From Clostridiales bacterium (GTDB lineage: Bacteria; Bacillota; Clostridia; Oscillospirales; Acutalibacteraceae): a DNA stretch of 64,000 bases. Shown one piece after another: positions 28,853 through 37,553 of this stretch. The notes under the pieces are model-generated. The model was given only the letters and a program-made list of their open reading frames with translations, ran no database searches and was not told the origin of the DNA. Position 1 is the first letter of the stretch, and each line of letters starts with the position of its first letter. Where the stretch lies: assembly GCA_012840445.1 (NCBI GenBank), contig DULI01000008.1, positions 310,001 through 374,000 on the forward strand, given 5' to 3'. Position numbers and translations under genes: made by a program.

Positions 28853-28881
28853 ATTATATCAAATATAGGTAGATTAGGCAA
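28853..28881 (-). promoter_or_regulatory. Sigma-A promoter of thyX-tmk
   Basis: On the minus strand TTGCCT (28876-28881), 17 nt, TATAAT (28853-28858), placing transcription start about 18 nt before the ThyX ribosome binding site. It probably drives thyX, tmk, the DJ-1 gene and the cyclo-ligase gene, which overlap or abut. Confidence 0.68.
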
Positions 28882-29010
28882 TTCTTTATTACAATTAATA
28901 CAAATATCCCCTTTTTTCTATAAATTTTATGAAACTACCTTTCTAATATCTGCTTTATATGATAGAATAATTAAGGAGTAGTATGTTGAAAATTAATGGA
29001 GGGTCAAAAA

Positions 29011-30144
29011 ATGTCTGCTGTTGAGCAAAAACATACCCCGTTCGGGGATCTTGCGATTATCAGTATGAAGGGATGTGAAAAGCTTTCTTCCAAGGTTGAC
29101 AATTACCTTCTGCAATGGCGCGAGATGCCGAAGGGTCACTCATTCATCATCCCTACGGAATGTCCCCGATTTGGTACTGGTGAGGCAAAGGGGGTTATCA
29201 AACACACCGCAAGGGGCCAGGACATTTACATTATTTGCGATGTTTTCAACCATGGCGTAACATATAAAATGTACGGGAAAACTGTACCCATGAGCCCCGA
29301 TGATCACTTTCAGGACTTAAAACGCATAATTGCGGCACTTGGGGGTAAAGCCAGAAGAATTACGGTTATCATGCCCATGCTGTACGAAGGTCGCCAGCAC
29401 AGGCGCACCGCAAGGGAATCCCTCGATTGCGCGCTTGCTTTGCAGGAACTCGTGCATATGGGTGTTGACAATATATTAACCTTTGACGCACACGACCCGC
29501 GCGTTCAAAACGCAATTCCTTTAAGTGGGTTTGACAATGTGCAGGCAACCTATCAAATGATAAAGGCGCTTGTAAAAGCTGTACCGGATATAAAACTTGA
29601 CCGTGAACACGTCATGATTATTTCGCCGGATGAGGGCGGAATGCCAAGATGTATCTATTATTCTTCGGTACTGGGTTTGGAACTGGGAATGTTTTATAAG
29701 CGCCGTAATTATTCGGTAATCATCAACGGCAGGAATCCTATAGAAGCGCATGAATTTTTGGGCAACGACGTAAAGGGTAAGGATGTCATAATAGTCGACG
29801 ACATAATTGCTTCGGGTGAATCCATGCTTGATATTGCCGTTAAACTTAAAGACATGAAAGCCAACAGAATATTTATGTTTGCCACCTTTGGCTTGTTTGT
29901 GGACGGTCTCGAAAAATTTGATGAATTCTATAAAAAAGGTTATTTTAGCAGAGTCTTTACCACTAACCTTATTTACACTACCGATGAACTGCTTAGCCGC
30001 GAATGGTATACCAATGTTGACATGTCCAAATACATCGCCTATTTAATAGATACATTAAATTACGATATGTCCATTAGCAAACTGCTCGACCCTGTTGACC
30101 GCATTAAGAAACTGATGGAGCGTCACACCGCAAATATTGGTTAA
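29011..30144 (+). CDS. prs: Ribose-phosphate pyrophosphokinase, long divergent type
   Basis: Makes PRPP from ribose 5-phosphate and ATP for nucleotide, histidine and tryptophan synthesis. The 377-residue protein has the PRPP loop VIIVDDIIASGESMLDIA near residues 255-272, LTFDAHDPRVQNAIP in the metal/ATP region and ITVIMPMLYEGRQHRRTARES at the flexible loop. It is about 60 residues longer than the standard 315-residue enzyme, with an extended N-terminus and C-terminus, a form known in Clostridia. ATG 29011 is chosen because GGAGGG lies 7 nt upstream; the ATG at 28996 overlaps that site. Divergent from thyX. Confidence 0.9.
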   Translation: MSAVEQKHTPFGDLAIISMKGCEKLSSKVDNYLLQWREMPKGHSFIIPTECPRFGTGEAKGVIKHTARGQDIYIICDVFNHGVTYKMYGKTVPMSPDDHFQDLKRIIAALGGKARRITVIMPMLYEGRQHRRTARESLDCALALQELVHMGVDNILTFDAHDPRVQNAIPLSGFDNVQATYQMIKALVKAVPDIKLDREHVMIISPDEGGMPRCIYYSSVLGLELGMFYKRRNYSVIINGRNPIEAHEFLGNDVKGKDVIIVDDIIASGESMLDIAVKLKDMKANRIFMFATFGLFVDGLEKFDEFYKKGYFSRVFTTNLIYTTDELLSREWYTNVDMSKYIAYLIDTLNYDMSISKLLDPVDRIKKLMERHTANIG

Positions 30145-30154
30145 GGTGAGCGTT

Positions 30155-31504
30155 ATGTATACTTTAAAAAAGGAAATCCCTTTAAATGAACAATATGATG
30201 TCATAGTTGTAGGAGGAGGACCAGCCGGTTGCGCGGCAGCGGCCGCGGCGGCAAGGGAAGGTACCAAAACTTTGCTGATAGAAGCGACCGGGGTCTTGGG
30301 TGGAATGGGCACAGCAGGTTTGGTGCCAGCCTGGTGCCCCTTTTCAGATAAAGAGAAAATTATTTACCGCGGTATTGCCGAACGCGTTTTCAACAGCGTT
30401 AAAGAACAAATGGCTCATGTGAAAATGAATGACCTTGACTGGGTTGCTATTGACAGCGAGGTTTTAAAACGGGTCTATGACGATTTGGTAACCGAATCTG
30501 GCGCCGATATCTTATTTAATACCCAGCTGTGTTCCGCCGATGCTGATAAAGATGGGAATGTCAATACAATCATAGTGTCTAACAAACAAGGATTAATTGC
30601 CTATAAGGCGAAAGTATACATAGACTGTACCGGCGACGCTGATCTGGCTGTCTTTGCCGGCGCGGAATACGAACAAGGTGGGCCCGGCGGGGAAATCATG
30701 CCCTCCACGCTTTGTTTCGTGCTTGCCAATGTAAACACCTACGAATATGAATACAATAAAAAACATGGCCGCCACCACGGTCACGGACTTCATCCGAATT
30801 ATAAAGACAGTATCGTTTATGATATTGCGAAAGACAATGAATTCCCGCTCATTACCGATACCCATTTGTGCGACCAAATGATAGGTCCAAATGTATTCGG
30901 ATTTAATGCGGGCCATATCTTTAATGCGGACAGTACAGACCCTGTCAGCGTATCAAGAGCATTAATCCAGGGTCGCAGGATTGCCTACCAGTACAAACAG
31001 GCTTTGGCAAAATATTTTCCCGAAGCCTTTTCTGGGGCATTTTTGGTCAACACTGCTTCCCTGCTGGGTGTTCGGGAATCAAGGCGAATCATCGGCGATT
31101 ACATGCTGACCATTGATGATTACTTAAGCCGCAGGTCTTTCGAGGATGAAATAGCGCGAAACAGTTATTATATTGATATTCACAGGACTCCGGAGGAGAC
31201 CGAAAGACTTCAGAAATCCCGTGTTGATTACGAGTTCAGATATCAGAAAGGCGAGTCGCACGGAATTCCTTATCGCTGCCTTACGCCTAAAAACTTAAAA
31301 AACATACTGGTGGCCGGCCGGTCAATTTCATGTGACAGGCGCATACAGGCGAGCATACGGGTAATGCCCAATTGTCTTACAACCGGCGAAGCGGCCGGTA
31401 TAGCTGCATGGATGGCTTTGAACCAACCGGACAGCAATGTTCATTCGATAGATGTACAAAAACTGCGTTTAAAACTTAAAAGTTACGGCGCATACCTTCC
31501 ATAG
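30155..31504 (+). CDS. FAD-dependent oxidoreductase
   Basis: A 449-residue flavoprotein. The N-terminal Rossmann motif VIVVGGGPAGCAAAAAAAREG (residues about 14-34) binds FAD; a second conserved stretch YIDCTGDADLAVFAGAEYEQGG and the C-terminal LVAGRSISCDRRIQASIRVMP with TGEAAGIAAWMAL fit the FAD_oxidored group (PF12831). Substrates for this family are mostly unknown. ATG 30155 has GGTGAG upstream. It follows prs after 10 nt, so they are probably co-transcribed, although no pathway link is evident. Confidence 0.88.
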   Translation: MYTLKKEIPLNEQYDVIVVGGGPAGCAAAAAAAREGTKTLLIEATGVLGGMGTAGLVPAWCPFSDKEKIIYRGIAERVFNSVKEQMAHVKMNDLDWVAIDSEVLKRVYDDLVTESGADILFNTQLCSADADKDGNVNTIIVSNKQGLIAYKAKVYIDCTGDADLAVFAGAEYEQGGPGGEIMPSTLCFVLANVNTYEYEYNKKHGRHHGHGLHPNYKDSIVYDIAKDNEFPLITDTHLCDQMIGPNVFGFNAGHIFNADSTDPVSVSRALIQGRRIAYQYKQALAKYFPEAFSGAFLVNTASLLGVRESRRIIGDYMLTIDDYLSRRSFEDEIARNSYYIDIHRTPEETERLQKSRVDYEFRYQKGESHGIPYRCLTPKNLKNILVAGRSISCDRRIQASIRVMPNCLTTGEAAGIAAWMALNQPDSNVHSIDVQKLRLKLKSYGAYLP

Positions 31505-31513
31505 AAAAATTAG

Positions 31514-31543
31514 CCGTCTATTGTATCTGGTTACAATAGACGG
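31514..31543. terminator. Bidirectional intrinsic terminator
   Basis: A 12-bp perfect stem (CCGTCTATTGTA and complement) with a 6-nt loop. The plus tail is TCTTTTAT and the minus tail CTAATTTTTC. It separates the convergent FAD oxidoreductase and prfB. Confidence 0.85.
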
Positions 31544-31581
31544 TCTTTTATATTTATAAATACAATCTGTCTTCCAAACTA

Positions 31582-32697
31582 CTAACGTATTTTACCTAAT
31601 GACGCTGCTTTTAGGTACTCATTTATAAACCCGTCCAAATCACCGTCCATAACAGCGCCGATATTTCCGGTTTCATACCCTGTCCTGTGGTCTTTTACCA
31701 AGGTATAAGGCATAAACACATAGGACCTTATCTGGGAACCCCAGCCGATTTCCTTTTGCTCTCCTTTTATGTCTTCTATCTTTTCAAGATGTTCCCTTTC
31801 TTTTATTTCAGCAAGTTTGGCCTTGAGCATTTTCAACGCATTTTCGCGGTTCTGGTGCTGGCTACGCTCGTTCTGGCAGGACACCACTATTCCGGTAGGC
31901 AGATGCGTAATTCTTACTGCCGACTCGGTTTTGTTCACGTGCTGTCCACCCGCACCGCCCGAACGGAAGGTGTCAACCTTGATATCCTCATCCCGTATTA
32001 CTATCTCAATATCATCATCTATCTCGGGCATTACCTCTACCGAAGCAAATGAAGTGTGCCGCCTGCCCGACGCGTCAAACGGGGAAATCCGTACCAAACG
32101 GTGCACACCGGTTTCACTTTTTAGGTAGCCGTAGGCATTAAGACCTTCCACCAAAATAGTGGCGCTTTTAATACCCGCCTCCTCGCCATCCAGAAAATCC
32201 AGGGTTTTTACCTTAAATCCGTGGCGCTCGCTCCATCGTGTATACATCCTAAGCAGCATGCTTGCCCAGTCCTGAGCCTCGGTGCCACCCGCGCCCGCAT
32301 GAAAGGTAATAATTGCATTTTTACTGTCATATTCACCCTTTAGCAGTGTGGAAAGCCTTAAATTTTCAAGCTCACTGATAAATTGGTCTATATTTTCGGT
32401 TATTTCATCCAGAAGCGATAAATCGCCGTCTTCATCGGCCATTTCAATCAATGCAATAATATCGTCATAAGTAGATTTTAATTTCTCGAACTTTTCTATT
32501 TTGTCTTTTAAGTGGCGGATTCTCTGCATAACCTTCTGGGACTCAGCTACATTGTTCCAAAATCCCTCGTCCGAGGTTTTTTCTTCAAGCAATTCCACTT
32601 CTTTTATTAAATCATCCAATCCCAGAGCTTCTTTAAGCTCTTCAAGGTCATCTTCATATTCTTCAATGCGTTGTTTTTGCTCCTCGAATTGTAGCAT
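31582..32697 (-). CDS. prfB: Peptide chain release factor 2 (no programmed frameshift)
   Basis: RF2 ends translation at UGA and UAA. The 371-residue protein has the peptide anticodon SPF in RISPFDASGRRHTSFASVEV (near residue 205) and the catalytic GGQ in RSGGAGGQHVNKTESAVR (near 249). Most bacterial prfB genes carry an in-frame UGA near codon 25 that needs a +1 frameshift. Here one continuous frame runs from ATG 32697 (with GGAGGA upstream) through that region (EELKEALGLDDLIKEVELLE), so the autoregulatory frameshift is absent. It lies 17 nt after prmA. Confidence 0.96.
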   Translation of the reverse strand: MLQFEEQKQRIEEYEDDLEELKEALGLDDLIKEVELLEEKTSDEGFWNNVAESQKVMQRIRHLKDKIEKFEKLKSTYDDIIALIEMADEDGDLSLLDEITENIDQFISELENLRLSTLLKGEYDSKNAIITFHAGAGGTEAQDWASMLLRMYTRWSERHGFKVKTLDFLDGEEAGIKSATILVEGLNAYGYLKSETGVHRLVRISPFDASGRRHTSFASVEVMPEIDDDIEIVIRDEDIKVDTFRSGGAGGQHVNKTESAVRITHLPTGIVVSCQNERSQHQNRENALKMLKAKLAEIKEREHLEKIEDIKGEQKEIGWGSQIRSYVFMPYTLVKDHRTGYETGNIGAVMDGDLDGFINEYLKAASLGKIR

Positions 32698-32714
32698 TAT
32701 ATTCCTCCAAAACT

Positions 32715-33635
32715 TTAAGTTAAAACAGCTACATATGCATTCCAGTTTTCATGATTTTTATGCTCGATAATCCTAAAACCGTTGGCAAGCAGCGCACTTT
32801 CAGTCTCTTTTGCCCTAATGTCGATAATTCCCGAGCACAAAAAAATGCCGTTATTATTAATATATTTGCCAATATCAGCAGAAAGCCTGATTATTGCATC
32901 GGCAACTATGTTAGCGCATACAATATCATATTTTTGATTTATCCTGTCCGTAAGATTCCCTTGCAAAAACTCAGTCTTGTCTGAAACACCGTTAATTTCG
33001 GCATTTTGTTTGGAAACCTTTACTGCCAGTGGTTCAATATCAACGCCTACAGCCCTCTTAGCGCCAAAAAGCACTGCGGCAATGCTTAAAATTCCACTGC
33101 CACAGCCAATGTCAAGCACCGTAGACAAAGGTTTCACAAATTTTTCGATTAATTCAAGGCAAAGTCGGGTAGTGGCATGGGTGCCCGTGCCAAAGGCGGC
33201 ACCCGGGTCAATTTTCAAAACCACCCTGTCTGTTTTTTTGTAATACTCCTCCCATGAAGGCTGGATAACCAACTTTTGCCCTATTTCGGTAGTTTTAAAA
33301 TATTTTTTCCAGTTATCCGCCCAGTCGGATTCATTAACACTCGATGTGTTTATCTCAAACGGGATTCTAAGGGCAGATAACCTTTCCTTAAGGTATTCAA
33401 GCCCTTCAGCCAGGTTATCCGCATCACTTATATAAATATGAATAATCGTGTAATCACGATCTTTTCTCAGCAAATCCTCGTCTATTAAATCAATATGGGC
33501 AATTTCCAGGGCACCCTGCTCTAAATCGGAATAGTCTTCAATAAATATCCCGTGCGGTACCACCATGTTTGAAATATCAACCGCCATTTCGGTATGCTCC
33601 GTTGGCACTTTTAACAGTATCTCATACCAATCCAT
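32715..33635 (-). CDS. prmA: Ribosomal protein L11 methyltransferase
   Basis: Methylates ribosomal protein L11. The 306-residue protein has an N-terminal substrate-recognition domain (about residues 1-150) and a SAM-binding domain with DPGAAFGTGTHATTRLCLE, VLDIGCGSGILSIAAVLFGA and CANIVADAI, the motif-IV asparagine region. Length is normal. The ATG has AGGAG upstream. It lies between a glycoside hydrolase gene (28 nt upstream) and prfB (17 nt downstream), pairing two translation genes. Confidence 0.94.
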   Translation of the reverse strand: MDWYEILLKVPTEHTEMAVDISNMVVPHGIFIEDYSDLEQGALEIAHIDLIDEDLLRKDRDYTIIHIYISDADNLAEGLEYLKERLSALRIPFEINTSSVNESDWADNWKKYFKTTEIGQKLVIQPSWEEYYKKTDRVVLKIDPGAAFGTGTHATTRLCLELIEKFVKPLSTVLDIGCGSGILSIAAVLFGAKRAVGVDIEPLAVKVSKQNAEINGVSDKTEFLQGNLTDRINQKYDIVCANIVADAIIRLSADIGKYINNNGIFLCSGIIDIRAKETESALLANGFRIIEHKNHENWNAYVAVLT

Positions 33636-33662
33636 CAGGCTGCTCCTAAATTTGCTTGTAAA

Positions 33663-35396
33663 TTATTTTTCAATTGCTGCGCGTTTTAAATTTACCGACC
33701 TTATTCTGTCATAAGCGCTGTCTGTCAGCTTGCGCTTCCTGTCATAAGTGTAAAGGCCGTTCTGCTCCTGTTCCACGTCGTAAAGCTGTGTATAGCAAAA
33801 CGCACAAATATAGGGATGATCCAGCATATACGAAGCCAACTTCTCATATCTTTCGGCTACCTCGTCAGGTGTTTTGGGCCTGTCTCCGTAACCCCAGCCC
33901 TCAGTGGCTTCATTGCTCCACCATGCGCCGCCAAACTCGCTTACAAAATAGGGCTGCCCTTCATATTTCTGGCGGTCTGGATAACTGCAGTAATGCTCTC
34001 CGCCATGTTTTACAGCTTCGTATTTTTTATAGAACTTTTCGAAATCCTGGGTATAATCATGCACATCGAAAATATCGGTTATTACATGGTAGTTTCCGCT
34101 GGTGTCTATAACCGGCCTGGTGGGGTCAATAGCTTTTGTGGCATAGTAAACGGTGCTCAAGACTGCATTATCCTGCCGCTGTTTGCCATCCCAGGTCTCA
34201 TTGAACGGGCACCAACCAATAATAGAGGGGTGGTTAAAATCGCGATTTAGCGCTTCTATCCACTCAGGCAGGAAATTACGTATTCCGTCGCCGTTGTGTA
34301 TTTCAAGTCCCCAGTTGCCGTGCTCCCCCCAAACAAGGTAACCCATTTTGTCCGCCCAGTAAAGGAATCTCGGCTCAAAGATCTTTTCATGCAATCGTGC
34401 GCCGTTAAAGCCTAAATCCATAGACAGCTTAATATCATTAAGCAGATCCTCGTCGGTCGGAGCAGTATACACGCCATCTGGATAAAAGCCCTGGTCTAAA
34501 ACCAACCTTTGGAACACTGGTTTGCCGTTTAAATACATGGTGTTGTTATCCCAGCTGACACTTCTAAGCCCGAAGTAGCTGTCAATGCGGTCAACCTCGC
34601 GGCCATTTACAAAAAGCGTGAACTTTACATCGTAAAGGTTCCCTACACCGGCTTCCCAAAGGTGTTTTTCACTTAATGGTATGTGAACCATTGTGGTATG
34701 GCCGTCTACCGAAACGGTTTGAGATCCGGTCGGTCTTCCCTCGAAGAAGGTTTCAACTAAAAGCTTAGCACCACCTTTAGGATAGGTTATGTTAACCTGA
34801 ATATCCACAGCGCATTCAACTGGATTGGGAAAAAACCTGAAACGCTTTATGTGGTCCACCGGTACCTTTTCAAGCCAGACAGTCTGCCAAATTCCGGTAG
34901 TGCGTGTATAATCGCAGCCGTGGGAATAATATGCTGCCGACTGTTTACCCCTCGGCTGCCTTCCGCTGCGGTTGTCATCCTCAGCCAGAACAACCACTGT
35001 GTTTTCTCCTTGAACCAGATAGTCTGTAATATCAAAGGAGAAAGAGGTATATCCACCTGCATGGCTGCCAACCTGCCTGGCATTAATATATACCTCACAG
35101 TAGTAGTCAACTGCACCAAAATGAATGTAAGTCCTGTAACCCTTCCACTCTTCCGGTACTGTAAATTTGCGGCGGTACCAAACTGCATTCATAAAATCCT
35201 TGTATTCTATGCCCGAAAGTTTGCTCTCGGGGCAGAACGGAACTATTATCTTTTTAGTAAAATTGCCGTTCTCATACATCTTGCGCTCCCTGCCCGAACG
35301 GCCGAAATCAAACTCAAATTCCCATTCTCCGTTAAGATTAATATATCCGTCCCTTACCATCTGCGGGCGGGGATATTCTGGTCTTGGCACTGACAT
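33663..35396 (-). CDS. Glycoside hydrolase family 2 protein
   Basis: A 577-residue family 2 hydrolase (beta-galactosidase, glucuronidase or mannosidase type). The sugar-binding jelly-roll domain (about residues 1-180, LNGEWEFEFD; VWYRRKFTVPEEW) is followed by an immunoglobulin-like domain and a TIM barrel. The acid/base glutamate is in FNETWDG (about residue 400) and the nucleophile in FVSEFGG (about residue 487). There is no signal peptide, so it acts inside the cell on small glycosides. Specificity cannot be set from sequence. It lacks the extra C-terminal domains of LacZ. It sits between ftsZ's terminator and prmA, with AAGGAG before the ATG. Confidence 0.88.
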   Translation of the reverse strand: MSVPRPEYPRPQMVRDGYINLNGEWEFEFDFGRSGRERKMYENGNFTKKIIVPFCPESKLSGIEYKDFMNAVWYRRKFTVPEEWKGYRTYIHFGAVDYYCEVYINARQVGSHAGGYTSFSFDITDYLVQGENTVVVLAEDDNRSGRQPRGKQSAAYYSHGCDYTRTTGIWQTVWLEKVPVDHIKRFRFFPNPVECAVDIQVNITYPKGGAKLLVETFFEGRPTGSQTVSVDGHTTMVHIPLSEKHLWEAGVGNLYDVKFTLFVNGREVDRIDSYFGLRSVSWDNNTMYLNGKPVFQRLVLDQGFYPDGVYTAPTDEDLLNDIKLSMDLGFNGARLHEKIFEPRFLYWADKMGYLVWGEHGNWGLEIHNGDGIRNFLPEWIEALNRDFNHPSIIGWCPFNETWDGKQRQDNAVLSTVYYATKAIDPTRPVIDTSGNYHVITDIFDVHDYTQDFEKFYKKYEAVKHGGEHYCSYPDRQKYEGQPYFVSEFGGAWWSNEATEGWGYGDRPKTPDEVAERYEKLASYMLDHPYICAFCYTQLYDVEQEQNGLYTYDRKRKLTDSAYDRIRSVNLKRAAIEK

Positions 35397-35433
35397 AATT
35401 TAAACTCCTTAAGCTATATTTTCCATAAAAAAA

Positions 35434-35474
35434 CCGCAATAATGTAAAACAATTCATCTTTTACACTATTGCGG
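35434..35474 (-). terminator. Intrinsic terminator of ftsZ
   Basis: A 16-bp stem with one A-C mismatch (35434-35449 with 35459-35474, 9-nt loop), followed on the minus strand by seven Ts. It is the 3' end of the division and wall cluster. Confidence 0.85.
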
Positions 35475-35496
35475 ATTTTAAAGCAAACATTAAAAA

Positions 35497-36564
35497 TTAT
35501 TTGCGGTTAAATATAGTCATTACATCGTAATAATCGTCGTCGTTGTTGCCTTCCCCGGTTTCTGAAAGTATGTTCTCCAGCTTTTTAGAAGAAGCACTCT
35601 CAAAACTATCTTCGCCAACACCGGTAGCTATTACAGTCACACGGATTTCATCATTCATATTCTCATCAAGCCGTGCACCCCAGATAATAGTTGCATCGGG
35701 GTGAGCAGTCTTGGCGACAATTGTGGATGCAAGCTCAACCTCTTCAAGACCGATGTCAACAGAACCGGTAATGTTGATAATAACGCCCCTCGCATTCTCC
35801 ATGGAGGTTTCGATAAGCGGGCTGCTGATAGCGGCCTGTGCTGCGATTTCAGCCTTGTCCCTACCGGTGGCATGTCCAACACCCATATGGGCGTAGCCAG
35901 CGTCCTTCATTATGGTGGTTACATCGGCAAAGTCAAGGTTGACCATTGCAGTTACGTTGATAAGCTCTGTGATGCTCTGAACGCCCTGGCGCAGTACATC
36001 GTCGGCAATTTCAAAAGCGTTGGCAAGTGTAATCTTTTGCTCAGACACAAATTTAAGGCGTTCGTTCGGTATAACAATCAGGCTGTCTACATGCTCGCGC
36101 AACGCAGCAATACCCATTTCAGCCTGTTCCATTCTCCTTTTGCCTTCAAATGCAAAGGGTTTGGTGACAATACCAACTGTCAAAATGCCCATGTCTTTGG
36201 CAATCTGAGCTACAATAGGCGCAGCACCAGTACCGGTTCCGCCACCCATACCAGCAGTTAAGAAAACCATATCCGCGCCTTTAAGAGCTGCTGTAATCTC
36301 ATCTCTGGATTCTTCGGCGGCTTTCTGACCCTTTTCGGGATTAGCACCTGCACCCTGGCCCCTTGTCACTTTCTCACCAATTTGAATTTTATGAGTAGCC
36401 TTAGACTGCAAAATGGCGGCTTTATCAGTATTAATCGCGATAAACTCAACGCCGCGTACACCGGCAGTAACCATCCGGTTTATGGCGTTGCCTCCGCCCC
36501 CTCCTACTCCTATAACCTTGATTTGGACAACATCAGCCAGCTCATTTGCTATTTCAAATGGCAT
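35497..36564 (-). CDS. ftsZ: Cell division protein FtsZ
   Basis: FtsZ is the tubulin-like GTPase of the division ring. The tubulin signature [10 protein letters not shown] lies near residues 107-116, with the T7 synergy loop in [20 protein letters not shown]. The 355-residue protein is short: the variable linker is only about 30 residues and the tail ends [11 protein letters not shown], unlike the usual conserved end (DIPxFLR). ATG 36564 is chosen, with GGAAGG upstream; a TTG at 36573 would add three residues. It has its own promoter, and ftsA is not adjacent. Confidence 0.97.
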   Translation of the reverse strand: MPFEIANELADVVQIKVIGVGGGGGNAINRMVTAGVRGVEFIAINTDKAAILQSKATHKIQIGEKVTRGQGAGANPEKGQKAAEESRDEITAALKGADMVFLTAGMGGGTGTGAAPIVAQIAKDMGILTVGIVTKPFAFEGKRRMEQAEMGIAALREHVDSLIVIPNERLKFVSEQKITLANAFEIADDVLRQGVQSITELINVTAMVNLDFADVTTIMKDAGYAHMGVGHATGRDKAEIAAQAAISSPLIETSMENARGVIINITGSVDIGLEEVELASTIVAKTAHPDATIIWGARLDENMNDEIRVTVIATGVGEDSFESASSKKLENILSETGEGNNDDDYYDVMTIFNRK

Positions 36565-36625
36565 ATTTATCAATCCTTCCGATTTATATGTCTAAACTTA
36601 CAACTATACCAATTATATGTTAATG

Positions 36626-36654
36626 ATTTTATCATGAAATGACTTAAAATTCAA
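36626..36654 (-). promoter_or_regulatory. Sigma-A promoter of ftsZ
   Basis: On the minus strand TTGAAT (36649-36654), 17 nt, TAAAAT (36626-36631), in the 163-nt gap between ftsQ and ftsZ. It would give ftsZ expression independent of the long upstream cluster. Confidence 0.6.
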
Positions 36655-36727
36655 CATATTAAAATACAAAATACATAAATTTTTACAACTTTATGAATAT
36701 TAGCATATGTAAATACAAATATCAAAC

Positions 36728-37546
36728 TTAATAGCTAATGTCAATTTTTTCTTTCTTAAAGAAAGACTGCTGGTTGTTTTCTGCCCAGTATTTAAGGTTA
36801 AGCGTACCCTCTTCGCTCTGGTCCAATTCTTTTAGTACCGCCGCCACATGGGCAAGTTTGTAATCCAAGTCGATTGAAGAGCCAAGATTTATCAGGATTC
36901 TATTTTCATATATTAATTGTATATCAACTATATCGGACAAGTCAATAAAATTAATGTCCAGCAGCCTTGATGAAATGCCCTGTTTAAGCTGATCAAAAAC
37001 ATATTTCTGGTCCATATCTAAAAATTCAATATAGTGTCCGGATTTGGGATTATTGAGTTTCAGCCCCGAAATTATTGTGACTCCCTCGGGCTTGTCCGCA
37101 ACAATTTCAAGAATTTTGCCAGTTTCACTGGCAAGCAAATAAGAACCTTCAAATTTGCAGGCGTAACGCGGTACTGCAGCGGACACCTCGATTAATACCT
37201 CAAATGGCAGCTTTCGCGAAACCTTTGCGGTTTCTATATAAGTTAGGCGTGTTTCTATTCTTGATTTAACTGCATTAGTGTCTATTTGGAAAATACTTTT
37301 GCCGATCTTAATTTCTGAAACTTCAATAATCTCAACGGCATTATATTTGCACTCGCCCATTACGGTGATTTTTTTCGCAGGGAATAAAACCGTATAGGCC
37401 AATACACCGATTATACTTAAAAAAATGAATAATAAAGCCAGATAAAACTGTATTTTTAGCCTGCGGCGTTTGCGTCGGCGGCGAATTGAATTTTTGATTA
37501 TCGCCGCCTGCCTAATTTCGTGTTTTTTAACTTCCCTGCGATTCAT
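36728..37546 (-). CDS. ftsQ: Cell division protein FtsQ/DivIB
   Basis: A 272-residue bitopic protein of the division complex. A strongly basic cytoplasmic N-terminus (about 30 residues) is followed by one membrane segment (FYLALLFIFLSIIGVLAYTV), a POTRA domain (AKKITVMGECKYNAVEII, then IGKSIFQIDT) and the FtsQ/DivIB domain with LASETGKILEI. It stabilises FtsL and FtsB and recruits septal wall synthesis. It starts just after murA and precedes ftsZ, the standard order. Confidence 0.9.
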   Translation of the reverse strand: MNRREVKKHEIRQAAIIKNSIRRRRKRRRLKIQFYLALLFIFLSIIGVLAYTVLFPAKKITVMGECKYNAVEIIEVSEIKIGKSIFQIDTNAVKSRIETRLTYIETAKVSRKLPFEVLIEVSAAVPRYACKFEGSYLLASETGKILEIVADKPEGVTIISGLKLNNPKSGHYIEFLDMDQKYVFDQLKQGISSRLLDINFIDLSDIVDIQLIYENRILINLGSSIDLDYKLAHVAAVLKELDQSEEGTLNLKYWAENNQQSFFKKEKIDISY

Positions 37547-37553
37547 TAAGACT

